NCBI GenBank assembly: GCA_012295225.1
Contig: WMKK01000012.1
Location: 248,001 to 312,000, forward strand
Source: Ostreococcus mediterraneus
Lineage: Eukaryota > Chlorophyta > Mamiellophyceae > Mamiellales > Bathycoccaceae
Direction: 5' to 3'
DNA length: 64,000 bases
Under the pieces are notes generated by a model. It was not told the origin of the DNA. It did not search any database and saw only the letters and a program-made list of their open reading frames with translations. This document shows positions 24,201 to 31,094 of this stretch, piece by piece. Numbering within the stretch: position 1 is the stretch's first letter; each line of letters opens with the position of its first letter. The position numbers and the translations under genes were made by a program.

Positions 24201-27200
24201 GCCTTGCAGACCAGGTCCGGACAATCGGCACATCGGTAAGCTCACGTCTTGCGCTTCGACTTCGACGATAAAAGGTGAACCCACGACGGGTTGACCGCCA
24301 ACGGCGGCGACGATCTCGTGTCGACCCACTTCCCACCATCGAATTGACGCCTTGTACCGGCTTCCGCGTTCGGCAAAGACGGGTGGCAACGTGTGCGTGC
24401 CGCCGCTCGGGGTAATCATGTGCATAGTCACCGCCTCTTGACCGCTCATACCACGGCCATTAGCGTCGTATTCAAGCGCTTGCAAGTAAATATCGCGCTG
24501 GGCGCCGCAAACTTCCTTACGCTTCATACCCGGACCACCCTTTAAAACGCACGCGGCGGCGTTCAACGGCCCGTACGTGACGACAACCTCCGTCGTGCTC
24601 TCTTTGGCGACGCGTCCGTTGACAATGGCTTGAATCGTCCATCGGCCCGCTTGGGGAACGATAAACGCGAACGAGTACGTGCCGTCTTCGTTATCTTTGA
24701 CGTCGAGTGCGTTTACTTTGATACCGTTCGGACCTTGCATGGAGAGGTTCACGCGGTCGCCGCCGACGTGGCAATTGTTGCCGTACTTGTCCTCCGTTTG
24801 CACGAGAAGCTTGGTGATTTTACTCGCGACGATACCGTTGAGAGCATCACCGCGGAGCACCGCGCGACTGGTTTCACACGACCCAGGAAAGACGTGTAAA
24901 ACAAGAGGCGATGTGGCGATGGGGATACCATCGACAGTCACGGACACCGTGTACGAACCGGCGCGTGGGAAAATTGCGCGCAACGCCATGCGCCCGCTTC
25001 GAATATCAGCAACCTCAAAGTTACGCTCCGCGGGCATGTGTGCTGGACCGTAGGCGGAGACGACGACGTTTTCGCCAGAAAATTGCGTGCTGTTCCCGTA
25101 GCGATCTCGCGCTTCGACGATGGCGGTGATTTCTTCACCCGCCATCGCCGCGCACGCGCCAAACGCCGCGGCTTTCGCGCCGGGACCCTTGGTAGAGCTC
25201 GTGATCGATTGCAATGTCGCCGTGCAGCCAGCTTGCGAGAGATTACCCGTGCCCATGCGAGCTTCGAATGGGCACCCCTTTAAGTCCTCTTTCGTGTCTG
25301 AGCACGATACCGCGACCTTGTAAATACCAGTCACCGTGGTGTTCAACACGAATTCAATGCGTCCGTCATCCAACATGTTGCGGTCGACGACGACGCCTCC
25401 TGGACCGGATGCTCGAGCTTCAAATTCGAGAAGACTTTTACTTGAGTGCGCAAAGTTTCCGAAACGATCGCGTAAGGTTAATACAACCTTTCCTGGATCA
25501 CCAGCGGACCACTTCTCGAGTCCCTTCTTGTCGATGGTGCACTTGCCGATGACAACATCTGACGCTTCGACGTTGACTTCGAAGATTCTCGATTGTCCAG
25601 CGCATTCTACAACGACGGCAACCTTACCCGCGAGCGTGCTCGTGAACTGCACGTTGTATTCACCATTACCGCGATCATGCACCATGCCTTGTTCAATGCC
25701 TGGTCCAGGCGCGCCAAAGGCCTTCGTGGATACTTGCAACCGGGCGCCGCCAAACTTGATACGATTGCCCCCTCGCTCGCGCGACTCCAAAATGAAGACT
25801 GAGCTTTCGCCAGCGATAGCATCTCGCAGGTTGGTAATAGTGCAAGCATCGAGGTATAGAGTCGACTTGTTCGCCATGCGCTCCTTCAAATCTCGTCTTC
25901 TGGTGTGCGTCATAATCTCATTCGAGCGTTCTTCGGGCGTGCACATCATCACGCCAACAGCGATATCAGACGGGATGGACTCCAAAAGAGCCGCCGCTTG
26001 AGAATCATCCATAGCAGAGACGTACGGTACTAACGCCGCAATAAGCGGTGTGTCGCTCATGGGTTTACCCGACTCGGTTTGAATAGCTGCGCTTTGTTCA
26101 AGCACTTGCTTCACTTCAGCGGGACTCATGCCCTCAATAATGCGCGACACATCCATAGGCTCGAGCGTGTGCAACACCTTGGCTGCAGCGTTCGGTGACA
26201 GGTGAGTCGCGAGCGCACCGCCAATCGCGGTCGGGGGTTCAACGTTACGCAAAATTTGCGGCGATAAGATCTCTAAGAATGAGCCCATCCACGGTTCGTT
26301 TACGCGATCGCTTGATCCCGGATTGACCATGGTGCTCACCGCCGACGCGGCTTCCGTGTGACTCAAGAGAGAGGTCGCCTTTGCGGCCTGTGTCGGCGAC
26401 ACTCGACCGACTTCTGCTAAAATTCGTGACTGCTCGACCGCACCTAAACCCACGAGTGTTTCTCGGAGCTCGGTGGCGGACATGTCAATCAAAATTTCGG
26501 CTGCGGTACCAGCCGGGCTAAACGCGATGAGCTCTATTAGCGACTTTTTGCGTTGTGCCAAGGAAATGGCTCTAAACATGATGAGGGCGCTTGAGGGTCC
26601 AGCGATGGCGGCACCATCGGAACCGATGATGGTACCATCGGTCGTGATCGTGCCATCGTCGTTGAGCTTGAGCAATTGACCATCAGTATCGATCATAGTG
26701 CCGTCAGGCTCGAGTTTAATTGTTGCGCCGTCGGCGTGCGTAACAGCATCTCCCACTTCGTTCACTAAGGACACGCTGTCGTCGCTCCATTTAATGTTTC
26801 CTTCAGCATCCATCGTGCCTACAACTCTAGATTTTGAACCGGAAACGAGTGAAATTCGCTTATCCTCAACGAGTGCGAATAAGCAACCGGCGATATGTTC
26901 TGCTTCTGCATTCTCAAACGTGCTCGTAAGCTGTGCTGGAGCCAAGCGACCGAGAGCCGGAGCAACGCGTCTGGCTGTTTCTTGTGCGCTTTGCTTGACC
27001 CGCATTCGCTCTTGCAATGATAGCGACTTATCAACTTTGTAGCATGCATGCAAACCTTTTGTCATTTGAAGCATCGAATCACCGCCGAGAAGGCTAATAA
27101 CGTCGGCTTGTCGCTCCGTCGGTAATTTTGACACAACGGCGGCGACGCGGTCGCTTGAAAGACCAGAGAGCATCTTTGTCGTCTCTTCCTCATCAAAACC

Positions 27201-30200
27201 GCCGGCAAGCTCAGCAACAGTTCGGGCTGGCATTTGATCCAATATACTCTTCAAACCGTCATTCGAAGTGTCTGAGTTCATGAGCGCGCGCACTGCTTTG
27301 ACCATGTCTTCCGGTTTCATGCCGTTGAGGACATTTGCAAACATGACAGATTTCTCCGAGAGATCATCCGATTTCATCGTTTTCAAAAGCTGTGTCACGT
27401 CGCTTGGTTGCATGGTCGCAAGGACTTCTCCAGCGCGATCGTCGGGCATAGCGCCCAATGTTGCCGCCGCCACATCAGTAGGCATGGTGCCTAAAATTTC
27501 TGCGACGTTGCCAGGAATGACATTTGCCATCATGCGTACGGCGCTTTCTGGAGTCCCTGACGCTAAAATCTCGGCAGCTTTGTCCGGAGCGAGCGACTGC
27601 AGCGCTTGAGATGCACCTTCTGCACTCAACTTGGGAAGCAGACTGGCGATTTCCGAGGCATCCATGTTTTCTAATTCGCTCACCTGCGGCAGCGAGCTAA
27701 GCGCTTCCACTGTGAACGGCGAACCAACGATGGCTTCTTGGTCAAGCGAAACGGAAATAGTGTGCTGACCAGGCTGCGTCCAAGTGTATCCACCAGTGTA
27801 GCGACCATTACCGAACACTAGATCGACGGAGCTAATGCCGCCCGATGGTGTAAGAATCCGTACAGCGACGGCTTCTTTACCACTCATCAAGCGTGAGTTC
27901 TGCTCAAAGTCAGCGGGCTGAATGACAATGTCGCTTTGCTTGAAGCAGACAACACCCTCAACACCATCTGATCCCATACCACTAAATGTACACTCGGATG
28001 CTTTCACACCAGCGAAATATGATCGAACCTCGTTGACCTGGGTACGGCCGCCGCGCCCGTTCACTACAAGTTGAATTTCCCAAGTACCCGGACGTTCAAG
28101 TTTGAACTTTGCGCCATATGTGCCGTCAGCATGGTCATCAACCTTTGCCGCGACGACATATTTACCATCGGGAGAGCATAAATTTACATCAACAACATCA
28201 CCGCCAGTAGAACGCAAGTTTCCAAACTTATCAGCGGCGTGTATGGTCAACGTCGAAATACGGTTGCACTTGACGCCTTGAAGCGCTTCACCAAATAACA
28301 TGCACTTGCGAGGTTCTGTCGCGGCGCTGACGACTGTCAAGATTCTTGGATACCCGTCAAGGACTTGATTTCCGATCATGGCAGTGAGCAGATACGACCC
28401 AGCGACGCGGAACGACGTAAAAAGCGTAACTTCTTGCTTAGTGCCCGTTCGCTCTTCAAACGGCGTCACCGTCCCCGAAGAGGTTGCTGTAGCCGAGACG
28501 AGGGCACCCTTTGAGAAGACGGTTACGTTGCCGTACATGTCACGCGGCGCAACAGATAAGGATACTTCTTCGCCGGCAACAGCAACGAGGACATCGCTGT
28601 CTGCACTGGCAAGTTGAGCACCGAAGACCGTCGTCACACTCGTTTGCTGTGATGCTGGCCCTGGATAAGCTATCACTTCAAATGGCGATCCGGGAATACG
28701 CTCTTGATCTCCCGCTGTGACTTGAACGTAGTACCTACCTGCAACAGTAGTACTCACATCGACATCACTCACACCATCAGCTCTGTCAATCATACTACAT
28801 TTCACCGGGCCCGGTCCATCGGCGGTGACTTTGAACTTGAGCTGCCCTTGTCGCGTTGGAACTCTGTTACCGTAAGCATCGTGGCGAATGATACTATAAC
28901 GACCCGAACTACCAACTTCAAGGTCTAAACCTGCATCACCAACGAGTTCACATCCGGCAACAACGCCCCGACCGGCTTCGCACATTCCTTTGACGACGAG
29001 TTCCTCAGACAAGATTCCAATGGCCAGCTCGTAATAACCAGCTACTCGAACAGTGTATGAAGCCTCGTACGTGCCGTTGCCGTAATCAACGATTTCTCCA
29101 AGGTAATGTTCGTCACTTTTTGAACGAACCGATAACGATATGGGCGCACCTCCGGTAAGGAGACGGTTCCCTCGACTATCGTGCGCTTCAATGACGAACG
29201 TAGATCGAATGCCCGCGACGCACCGGTGTACACCTGGACCTTGCAACTGACAGGCAGCGAGGCAGAGCTGCTCTGGGATGACATCAACGCGAAGTGGCGA
29301 ACCACGCAAAGATGTACCATCAAGTCTTACATCAACCTGGTGTTCTCCGACTTCCGGCCAGTTGATGCGAGCGACTGCAGCTGTGGTACCTGGCTTCACG
29401 TCGAGAGGAACGCCAATAGAGAGGCCAGCGGGCGAAACAAGGCGCACGTTAAAAGCCTCGGCACCCGTGAGAATTCTACCATCTTCAGGATGATCGACAA
29501 TGATTTGCACATCCGTGTACGCCCCGCATCGGAATGGCGGTTTTGGAAGCTGAACGCGAACATCCGAGGCGTTCAACGGACCAAAAGACACGACGAGTTT
29601 GTGCTTCTCCGCGCTCAATCTTCCATTGAATCTCGTACGCAAAGTCCAAATACCTTGCTGCATGCACGTGAACTCAAGTAAGTATGATCCATCGCCGTGA
29701 TCTTTCGTTGATACCAAACCGCGCTGGGCGTTTGGACCAATCAAAACACCCTCGACGTTGTCGCCGCCTGTGGTTCTCGCGTTGCCGAAGTTATCTTGAC
29801 CCCGAACAAAGATTTTGCACTTTTTCCCGACAATCAAACGCATCATCTTCACACCCGGAATGATGCCTTCTTCGGCATCGACGCCTGAGAGCAGTTCCTC
29901 CGCCGTCGCCGGCGGAAGCTCTGTCTCTTCAGGATTTTCCATGTGAAAGGCCAACTTTGCGTTGATAAAAGCCATCTCTTCGTCCACATTCTCCTCTTTA
30001 GCGTCAACAGACTCTTCTTGGGCCAAGTTTTCGTCAAAATATTCTTCATCTTCGTGCTCACCAACGTCGACGGTGGCCAGAGCCTTGGGAACACTCGCTG
30101 ATGCTGCCGCGATCTCTTCCACCTCGGCGAGATCGGCGATGGAAATATCCGACGAGACGTCGCTAAATGCAACATTCTCTGCCAACGGCGTCGCCTTCGC

Positions 30201-30623
30201 CTTGAACTGTAAATGTGTCAACATCGTTACGTTACCTTGCTTCACAGGAACCGTCTGAGAAAACTCACGACCCGGATTCAAAGCATACTCTAACAAGTCG
30301 ATCGTCGCCTCTGCGTATGCCTTAGCCTTCCCATCTTCTCCAATGGTCTGCAAAATAAACATCGACGGCTTACTTTCGTACATGCCAGTCTTTGGATTCA
30401 CAAACATCGTCGCCGTGAGCGTCATATGCGTATCCCATACCGCCTCACCGCGCGTCACCGGCACCGCTGCGGTTTCGCACGCCTTGCTCCCGCGCTTCCA
30501 CGTCAATTTCAACTTTGGCGTCCCAGGAAGCACATTATACGCGCTATGAACGGTAATCTCAAACTGATACTTATCAGCATTCCATCCCCGCACGCTTCTT
30601 AACTTATGTTTTATAGACTCCAT
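15207..30623 (-). CDS. Giant filamin-repeat scaffold with NT-C2 domain and two MgtE-like helical blocks (about 5,138 aa)
   Basis: One uninterrupted frame of 15.4 kb from an ATG at 30623 (a GTG at 30638 is also open). Residues 5-150 resemble an NT-C2 domain, the membrane-binding module of EEIG1/EHBP1 and plant PMI1. An acidic linker runs to about 250. I then count 30 filamin/ABP280-type Ig domains, marked by D..GN near the start and GDGTY...F near the middle of each domain. They fall into five classes in strict order (a-b-c-d-e): d-e plus one full unit at 254-980, three full units at 1595-3290, one full unit plus a-b-c at 4141-5005. Alpha-helical blocks lie at 981-1594 and about 3362-4140, with repeats like MPTDVAAATLGAMPDDRAGE. 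A coiled coil and acidic tail follow 5009. No signal peptide or membrane helix is seen. A cytoplasmic, cortex-associated scaffold is inferred. Confidence 0.9.
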   Translation of the reverse strand: MESIKHKLRSVRGWNADKYQFEITVHSAYNVLPGTPKLKLTWKRGSKACETAAVPVTRGEAVWDTHMTLTATMFVNPKTGMYESKPSMFILQTIGEDGKAKAYAEATIDLLEYALNPGREFSQTVPVKQGNVTMLTHLQFKAKATPLAENVAFSDVSSDISIADLAEVEEIAAASASVPKALATVDVGEHEDEEYFDENLAQEESVDAKEENVDEEMAFINAKLAFHMENPEETELPPATAEELLSGVDAEEGIIPGVKMMRLIVGKKCKIFVRGQDNFGNARTTGGDNVEGVLIGPNAQRGLVSTKDHGDGSYLLEFTCMQQGIWTLRTRFNGRLSAEKHKLVVSFGPLNASDVRVQLPKPPFRCGAYTDVQIIVDHPEDGRILTGAEAFNVRLVSPAGLSIGVPLDVKPGTTAAVARINWPEVGEHQVDVRLDGTSLRGSPLRVDVIPEQLCLAACQLQGPGVHRCVAGIRSTFVIEAHDSRGNRLLTGGAPISLSVRSKSDEHYLGEIVDYGNGTYEASYTVRVAGYYELAIGILSEELVVKGMCEAGRGVVAGCELVGDAGLDLEVGSSGRYSIIRHDAYGNRVPTRQGQLKFKVTADGPGPVKCSMIDRADGVSDVDVSTTVAGRYYVQVTAGDQERIPGSPFEVIAYPGPASQQTSVTTVFGAQLASADSDVLVAVAGEEVSLSVAPRDMYGNVTVFSKGALVSATATSSGTVTPFEERTGTKQEVTLFTSFRVAGSYLLTAMIGNQVLDGYPRILTVVSAATEPRKCMLFGEALQGVKCNRISTLTIHAADKFGNLRSTGGDVVDVNLCSPDGKYVVAAKVDDHADGTYGAKFKLERPGTWEIQLVVNGRGGRTQVNEVRSYFAGVKASECTFSGMGSDGVEGVVCFKQSDIVIQPADFEQNSRLMSGKEAVAVRILTPSGGISSVDLVFGNGRYTGGYTWTQPGQHTISVSLDQEAIVGSPFTVEALSSLPQVSELENMDASEIASLLPKLSAEGASQALQSLAPDKAAEILASGTPESAVRMMANVIPGNVAEILGTMPTDVAAATLGAMPDDRAGEVLATMQPSDVTQLLKTMKSDDLSEKSVMFANVLNGMKPEDMVKAVRALMNSDTSNDGLKSILDQMPARTVAELAGGFDEEETTKMLSGLSSDRVAAVVSKLPTERQADVISLLGGDSMLQMTKGLHACYKVDKSLSLQERMRVKQSAQETARRVAPALGRLAPAQLTSTFENAEAEHIAGCLFALVEDKRISLVSGSKSRVVGTMDAEGNIKWSDDSVSLVNEVGDAVTHADGATIKLEPDGTMIDTDGQLLKLNDDGTITTDGTIIGSDGAAIAGPSSALIMFRAISLAQRKKSLIELIAFSPAGTAAEILIDMSATELRETLVGLGAVEQSRILAEVGRVSPTQAAKATSLLSHTEAASAVSTMVNPGSSDRVNEPWMGSFLEILSPQILRNVEPPTAIGGALATHLSPNAAAKVLHTLEPMDVSRIIEGMSPAEVKQVLEQSAAIQTESGKPMSDTPLIAALVPYVSAMDDSQAAALLESIPSDIAVGVMMCTPEERSNEIMTHTRRRDLKERMANKSTLYLDACTITNLRDAIAGESSVFILESRERGGNRIKFGGARLQVSTKAFGAPGPGIEQGMVHDRGNGEYNVQFTSTLAGKVAVVVECAGQSRIFEVNVEASDVVIGKCTIDKKGLEKWSAGDPGKVVLTLRDRFGNFAHSSKSLLEFEARASGPGGVVVDRNMLDDGRIEFVLNTTVTGIYKVAVSCSDTKEDLKGCPFEARMGTGNLSQAGCTATLQSITSSTKGPGAKAAAFGACAAMAGEEITAIVEARDRYGNSTQFSGENVVVSAYGPAHMPAERNFEVADIRSGRMALRAIFPRAGSYTVSVTVDGIPIATSPLVLHVFPGSCETSRAVLRGDALNGIVASKITKLLVQTEDKYGNNCHVGGDRVNLSMQGPNGIKVNALDVKDNEDGTYSFAFIVPQAGRWTIQAIVNGRVAKESTTEVVVTYGPLNAAACVLKGGPGMKRKEVCGAQRDIYLQALEYDANGRGMSGQEAVTMHMITPSGGTHTLPPVFAERGSRYKASIRWWEVGRHEIVAAVGGQPVVGSPFIVEVEAQDVSLPMCRLSGPGLQGAVAGERATILIEARDERGNRLFNGGAQMGIAIRSGGETLRGKVQDCGDGTYEASYIVERAGPFELSLFLGTEAATYRAVCKPGRVDYAKCRVEGAMDSLWVAGEQLTLTVTRMDRYGNRIARREGLAPFCGKAVGPGKITSQSIELGNGTAEIKFYGTVAGAYQLGIYVADTPIIPYATDEARALMDGETQMLDAPPSAPGSVKGSDAPAAHVRKDSLAGSVISKQKSDLSGAKAIDANTPAAFVSAEDIEQMREVTLPAVMTENGVQMVPLPNGLFEMNLTASVAMPNCCDLEVIGGTRTEDSWVAPAGEEVFVRVIARDRFKNETHWEEGQTIAVEAMGPEYLTFNAHGTTGLQTDYVAKMTRAGTFELRILCDALPVCWRTIQIIAGFTFAPRSILSMDGLKDVKTGNIVRLTLRTVDKFANLRLSGGDTVQVALQGPGGAFARQVSVTDHQDGTYALEFQVTVAGKWILSTRINGQPHVDGGIAFPVAFGTLTAEEAVITFDPPLPTNGSVECGRVSDLMLHGAGWETNGRVMTGLEAVSIRLTHPSGSQEAIPVTLSKDNKCYASKVRWLHPGYHSLNIMLDGVVVPGTPIRARAEGKKVALVASTLVGEGATSCVAGVDASFKLMARDYGGNPINKGGAKLSIAARVSGGEPVSGTVVDHGDGSYTCSYMITTSGSIEVILAADIDNQTTKRLLNVTCEAAECELNECRVDAGKMLLLWQAGEPGLIRIQRRDVFGNPTTKNTTTGLNRFAAEVVGPGSVDVEALELGDGSCELRLNAQASGSYDISIIGLAIDEETMMPTGTPSMEITSFSAILTSQETFPSACVARMALITGGEEETLADADADITLPSTIMAGDQIAMHVLPRDMHGNRTAWLGGERIAVHARGPIEIPFLPQESVGSFSATITFAGAFSIAALVGDCACAGWPRILQVVAGPCNPDKCTVSGDALGSCSTAQPISLMMQATDEFGNPRSMGGDLIEAMLTNKDDGIIDAAVIDNADGTYALNFELDMPIEHELWISANGLREKASRYNLMPSLGALQANDCVISGIGGERPNLSDKTDLLVQPANPSRVMSGREAVVVTVRTPSGLSFNLPLKFETEMRQFSCPLLWVEPGDHFITVNLSGDVVPGCPFMVRVRDPDAEDLGEIEEDAPAPGTAMTMVPADNSFGFVYSNEKTTSKPVDAVAAIDVDDEDADSDDEEVFTFGTTLSPPSVQQVESTVATIRKLELEDAGDALSDMRSEVAAACLQRLNPQKAACAAAMMTPAELSLAVTSMPLDSVIAMLGSAPPAARASIIESIPPEAAAQAMNNMDARAAALCVNKMVDPDIAAAVISKMKPSKAAMMMEFIPLELQKQVLLELDPISMCSMLTAAYDPSVSDAVRKSMNPSPDTLSIIFTTAPPEKCAKMVRFMQTDATGCEVCAGAMQRATRTHPRAVENVLALTQMTAVDGGAKIRAAVLRMPGGDSIVKHVEESIQKGEIEIPAPVVKVKEAKFKWGGSGLKPSKTASERAARSLAGMAPKVSAQALADMRPGAAGAVLANMDSERIAGIIPMMDQACMAAAIGSMEAEEALRVISGVNKSTRVTIIEGLPAGAAGSMLSMIPADEASDILRSMDTTLAIESVRAMAPKSAALAIQELPEEQTSKYLLTLPPSVAAPILVVMCENKEGRASAKSAFMILSATNIDKTTAHLSGMLQRNPQVTAAITNDLDSDARGDVMSKLNAKDAGKLCQFLGPQNAAAAIVATAKRGAPAAMGAVALESLARLGVWPPSVDVPRSGSKVRGPLADVLLVMFELDSPIAANILTALDPDVSASAIGAMTPAMAGTLVSAIPDPKAAALILQSMPPAKRAAMIIKMKPQPAADAANEVELENMVAIMTTLYDTNDVATMVIACDIIEKMDSFKGGSIVARMQDTHAMRLVSSLPPLVTASLISSGGLPSDKAGTYLDQLKVDQAENILAALPPTLADEAVAKISSTDLKAKTAARTIVHLNSSVITGPGSKTCDAGHKTKFVLESTNPGGIRLNKGGASLQCMLHYVTWKKGADDTLSKIDFFHGDGVPLEVVDMMNGAYEFHYSANKAGEYDAIITGAGQTRTVRITCKSSTLDPKMCAVEPLPDNVEWKAGDVLFVKVFCRDRFGNDVAPPKSGDAGVDFVLLADGEGPGVVEAEVIDDPSGVGALAKFRATETGKYSLRVFTADVQRQWWGGMQRDCIEGAPLSISLSSALADASRSSVQLSGIRERGGGMLLGLAGRQMAVAVFARDRFNNEAVFNDQRLRVDAVGVSNTVFSLSTKEAGEWLFTSSLQRAGTYSLRVTVDGKPVHGFPRNLQVVAAQTDPRSCSIRGDSLNSVVAGEVTKCLVTAADRYQNVCLEGGDRLTARLIGPAGSIDADVSDFGDGTYRLVFVVPRSGEWRIFLAVNGVENPKPSTSFMANQGGLTSKQLILLPADKRDEFIVGAESEFFIQSIDYEQGGLEVSGHEALCLRLISPSGVSTIVPLRLTKDHARYRASIIWPEVGSHSLIGALNGDIIVACPFVVKTIAADVFLPGCKTTGGGASSAVAGDRASFVLEARDARGNRMTSGGSSISVVVQSTLKSDTSIKGSVLDQGDGTYMISYTISKAGPYTITVSSPHSSTTLSGMCVPGEADPAYCRIDTSGVEKLEAGMRGTVKVLRADRFSNLIPAGPDLLPFRVEASGVGPADVETVEAGDGSAEIRFEARAVGRYTLYVWSGFKREPILGSPVEIHVMPSQPAAAACKALLEGCEFKAQGVYSAQAGTCITVRMQPRDRFGNTTAWKSWQTLSVSAAGTEDIVFKQSTDENSRGVFRATLSKAGAYVIWVTVGGQTIVGWPRVVQIIPASTNANVSSMRPESDTMALASELVRHGGNDMSLIDALGRQSTDVDKLRVEMMALRERLAGYERAEHKVQQRGADIQESAALAPAQVEKLNDKVMKLIVHDSESDSDLDAARGNADDNDEFGEALDQPDVYGTETEED
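18200..20540 (-). other. Helical block 2 of the giant protein (MgtE-N-like repeats)
   Basis: Codes for residues of about 3362-4140. Short helix pairs repeat with consensus A..iL..M.p..aA.il..m, as in SIPPEAAAQAMNNMDARAA, a pattern seen in the cytoplasmic N domain of MgtE magnesium channels and in related alpha-solenoids. An acidic, low-complexity linker (about 3304-3360) precedes it. It lies exactly between Ig class e of one unit and class a of the next. Confidence 0.7.
25840..27685 (-). other. Helical block 1 of the giant protein, with DG-rich beta insert
   Basis: Codes for residues of about 981-1594. The first part holds helix repeats like those of block 2 (NVAEILGTMPTDVAAATLG). It is interrupted near residues 1261-1341 (26600-26840) by a segment with repeated D-G-T-I/M/L steps that should form short beta hairpins, after which helical repeats resume. 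Confidence 0.65.
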
Positions 30624-31094
30624 CGTCGCCGCGCCCACGCGTCGCCCCGCGCACCGATCCGTTCGATCGACACCTCACGATGCAAATCCAAACCGATGAT
30701 GATTCGGGTCGTGTTCACCGCGTCCTGCGACACCGAACGCGCACCGAATTCGGCGTCGTCGCGCGTCTCCCACGCAGACGACGACGAAAGCTGGGTAACC
30801 CGTGCGTTGGCGCGCGCGATGCGGCCGTCGTGCGTCGGCGCACGTGTGCGGTACGCGCCGGCGCGCTAACACCCAAAACCACTGGGGGCGTCCCACACGT
30901 TTTGCCCTTGGCGACTGTTACATACTAATTCAACAGACATACTACGACATGCGCGGCACGTACGTCACATACATGTACACATCAAGATAGATTTACAAAT
31001 ATAAAGTACTAATGGACATATAATACAATGGTCGCGATGATAGAAAAATACACACCGCATGGNNCCGAATGTCCGAACATTGCCCAGTCACCTG
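30624..31094. other. Upstream region of the giant gene, no clear gene
   Basis: 471 bp between the giant gene's start and the stop of the carboxypeptidase gene. The first 250 bp are GC-rich and probably the promoter and leader of the giant gene. The part from 30920 to 31050 is AT-rich and probably the 3' end of the carboxypeptidase gene. Two undetermined bases (N) are at 31063-31064. A plus-strand frame from 30606 has no coding character. Confidence 0.5.

Noticed and set aside
15207-30623. Several separate filamin-like genes fused by assembly error
   Set aside because: The frame is continuous without stops, the a-b-c-d-e order is kept across all joins, and no start-like or intergenic sequence interrupts it.
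30606-30869. Plus-strand ORF upstream of the giant gene
   Set aside because: It overlaps the giant gene's start region in antisense and codes for Arg/Ala/Ser-rich sequence without any motif.
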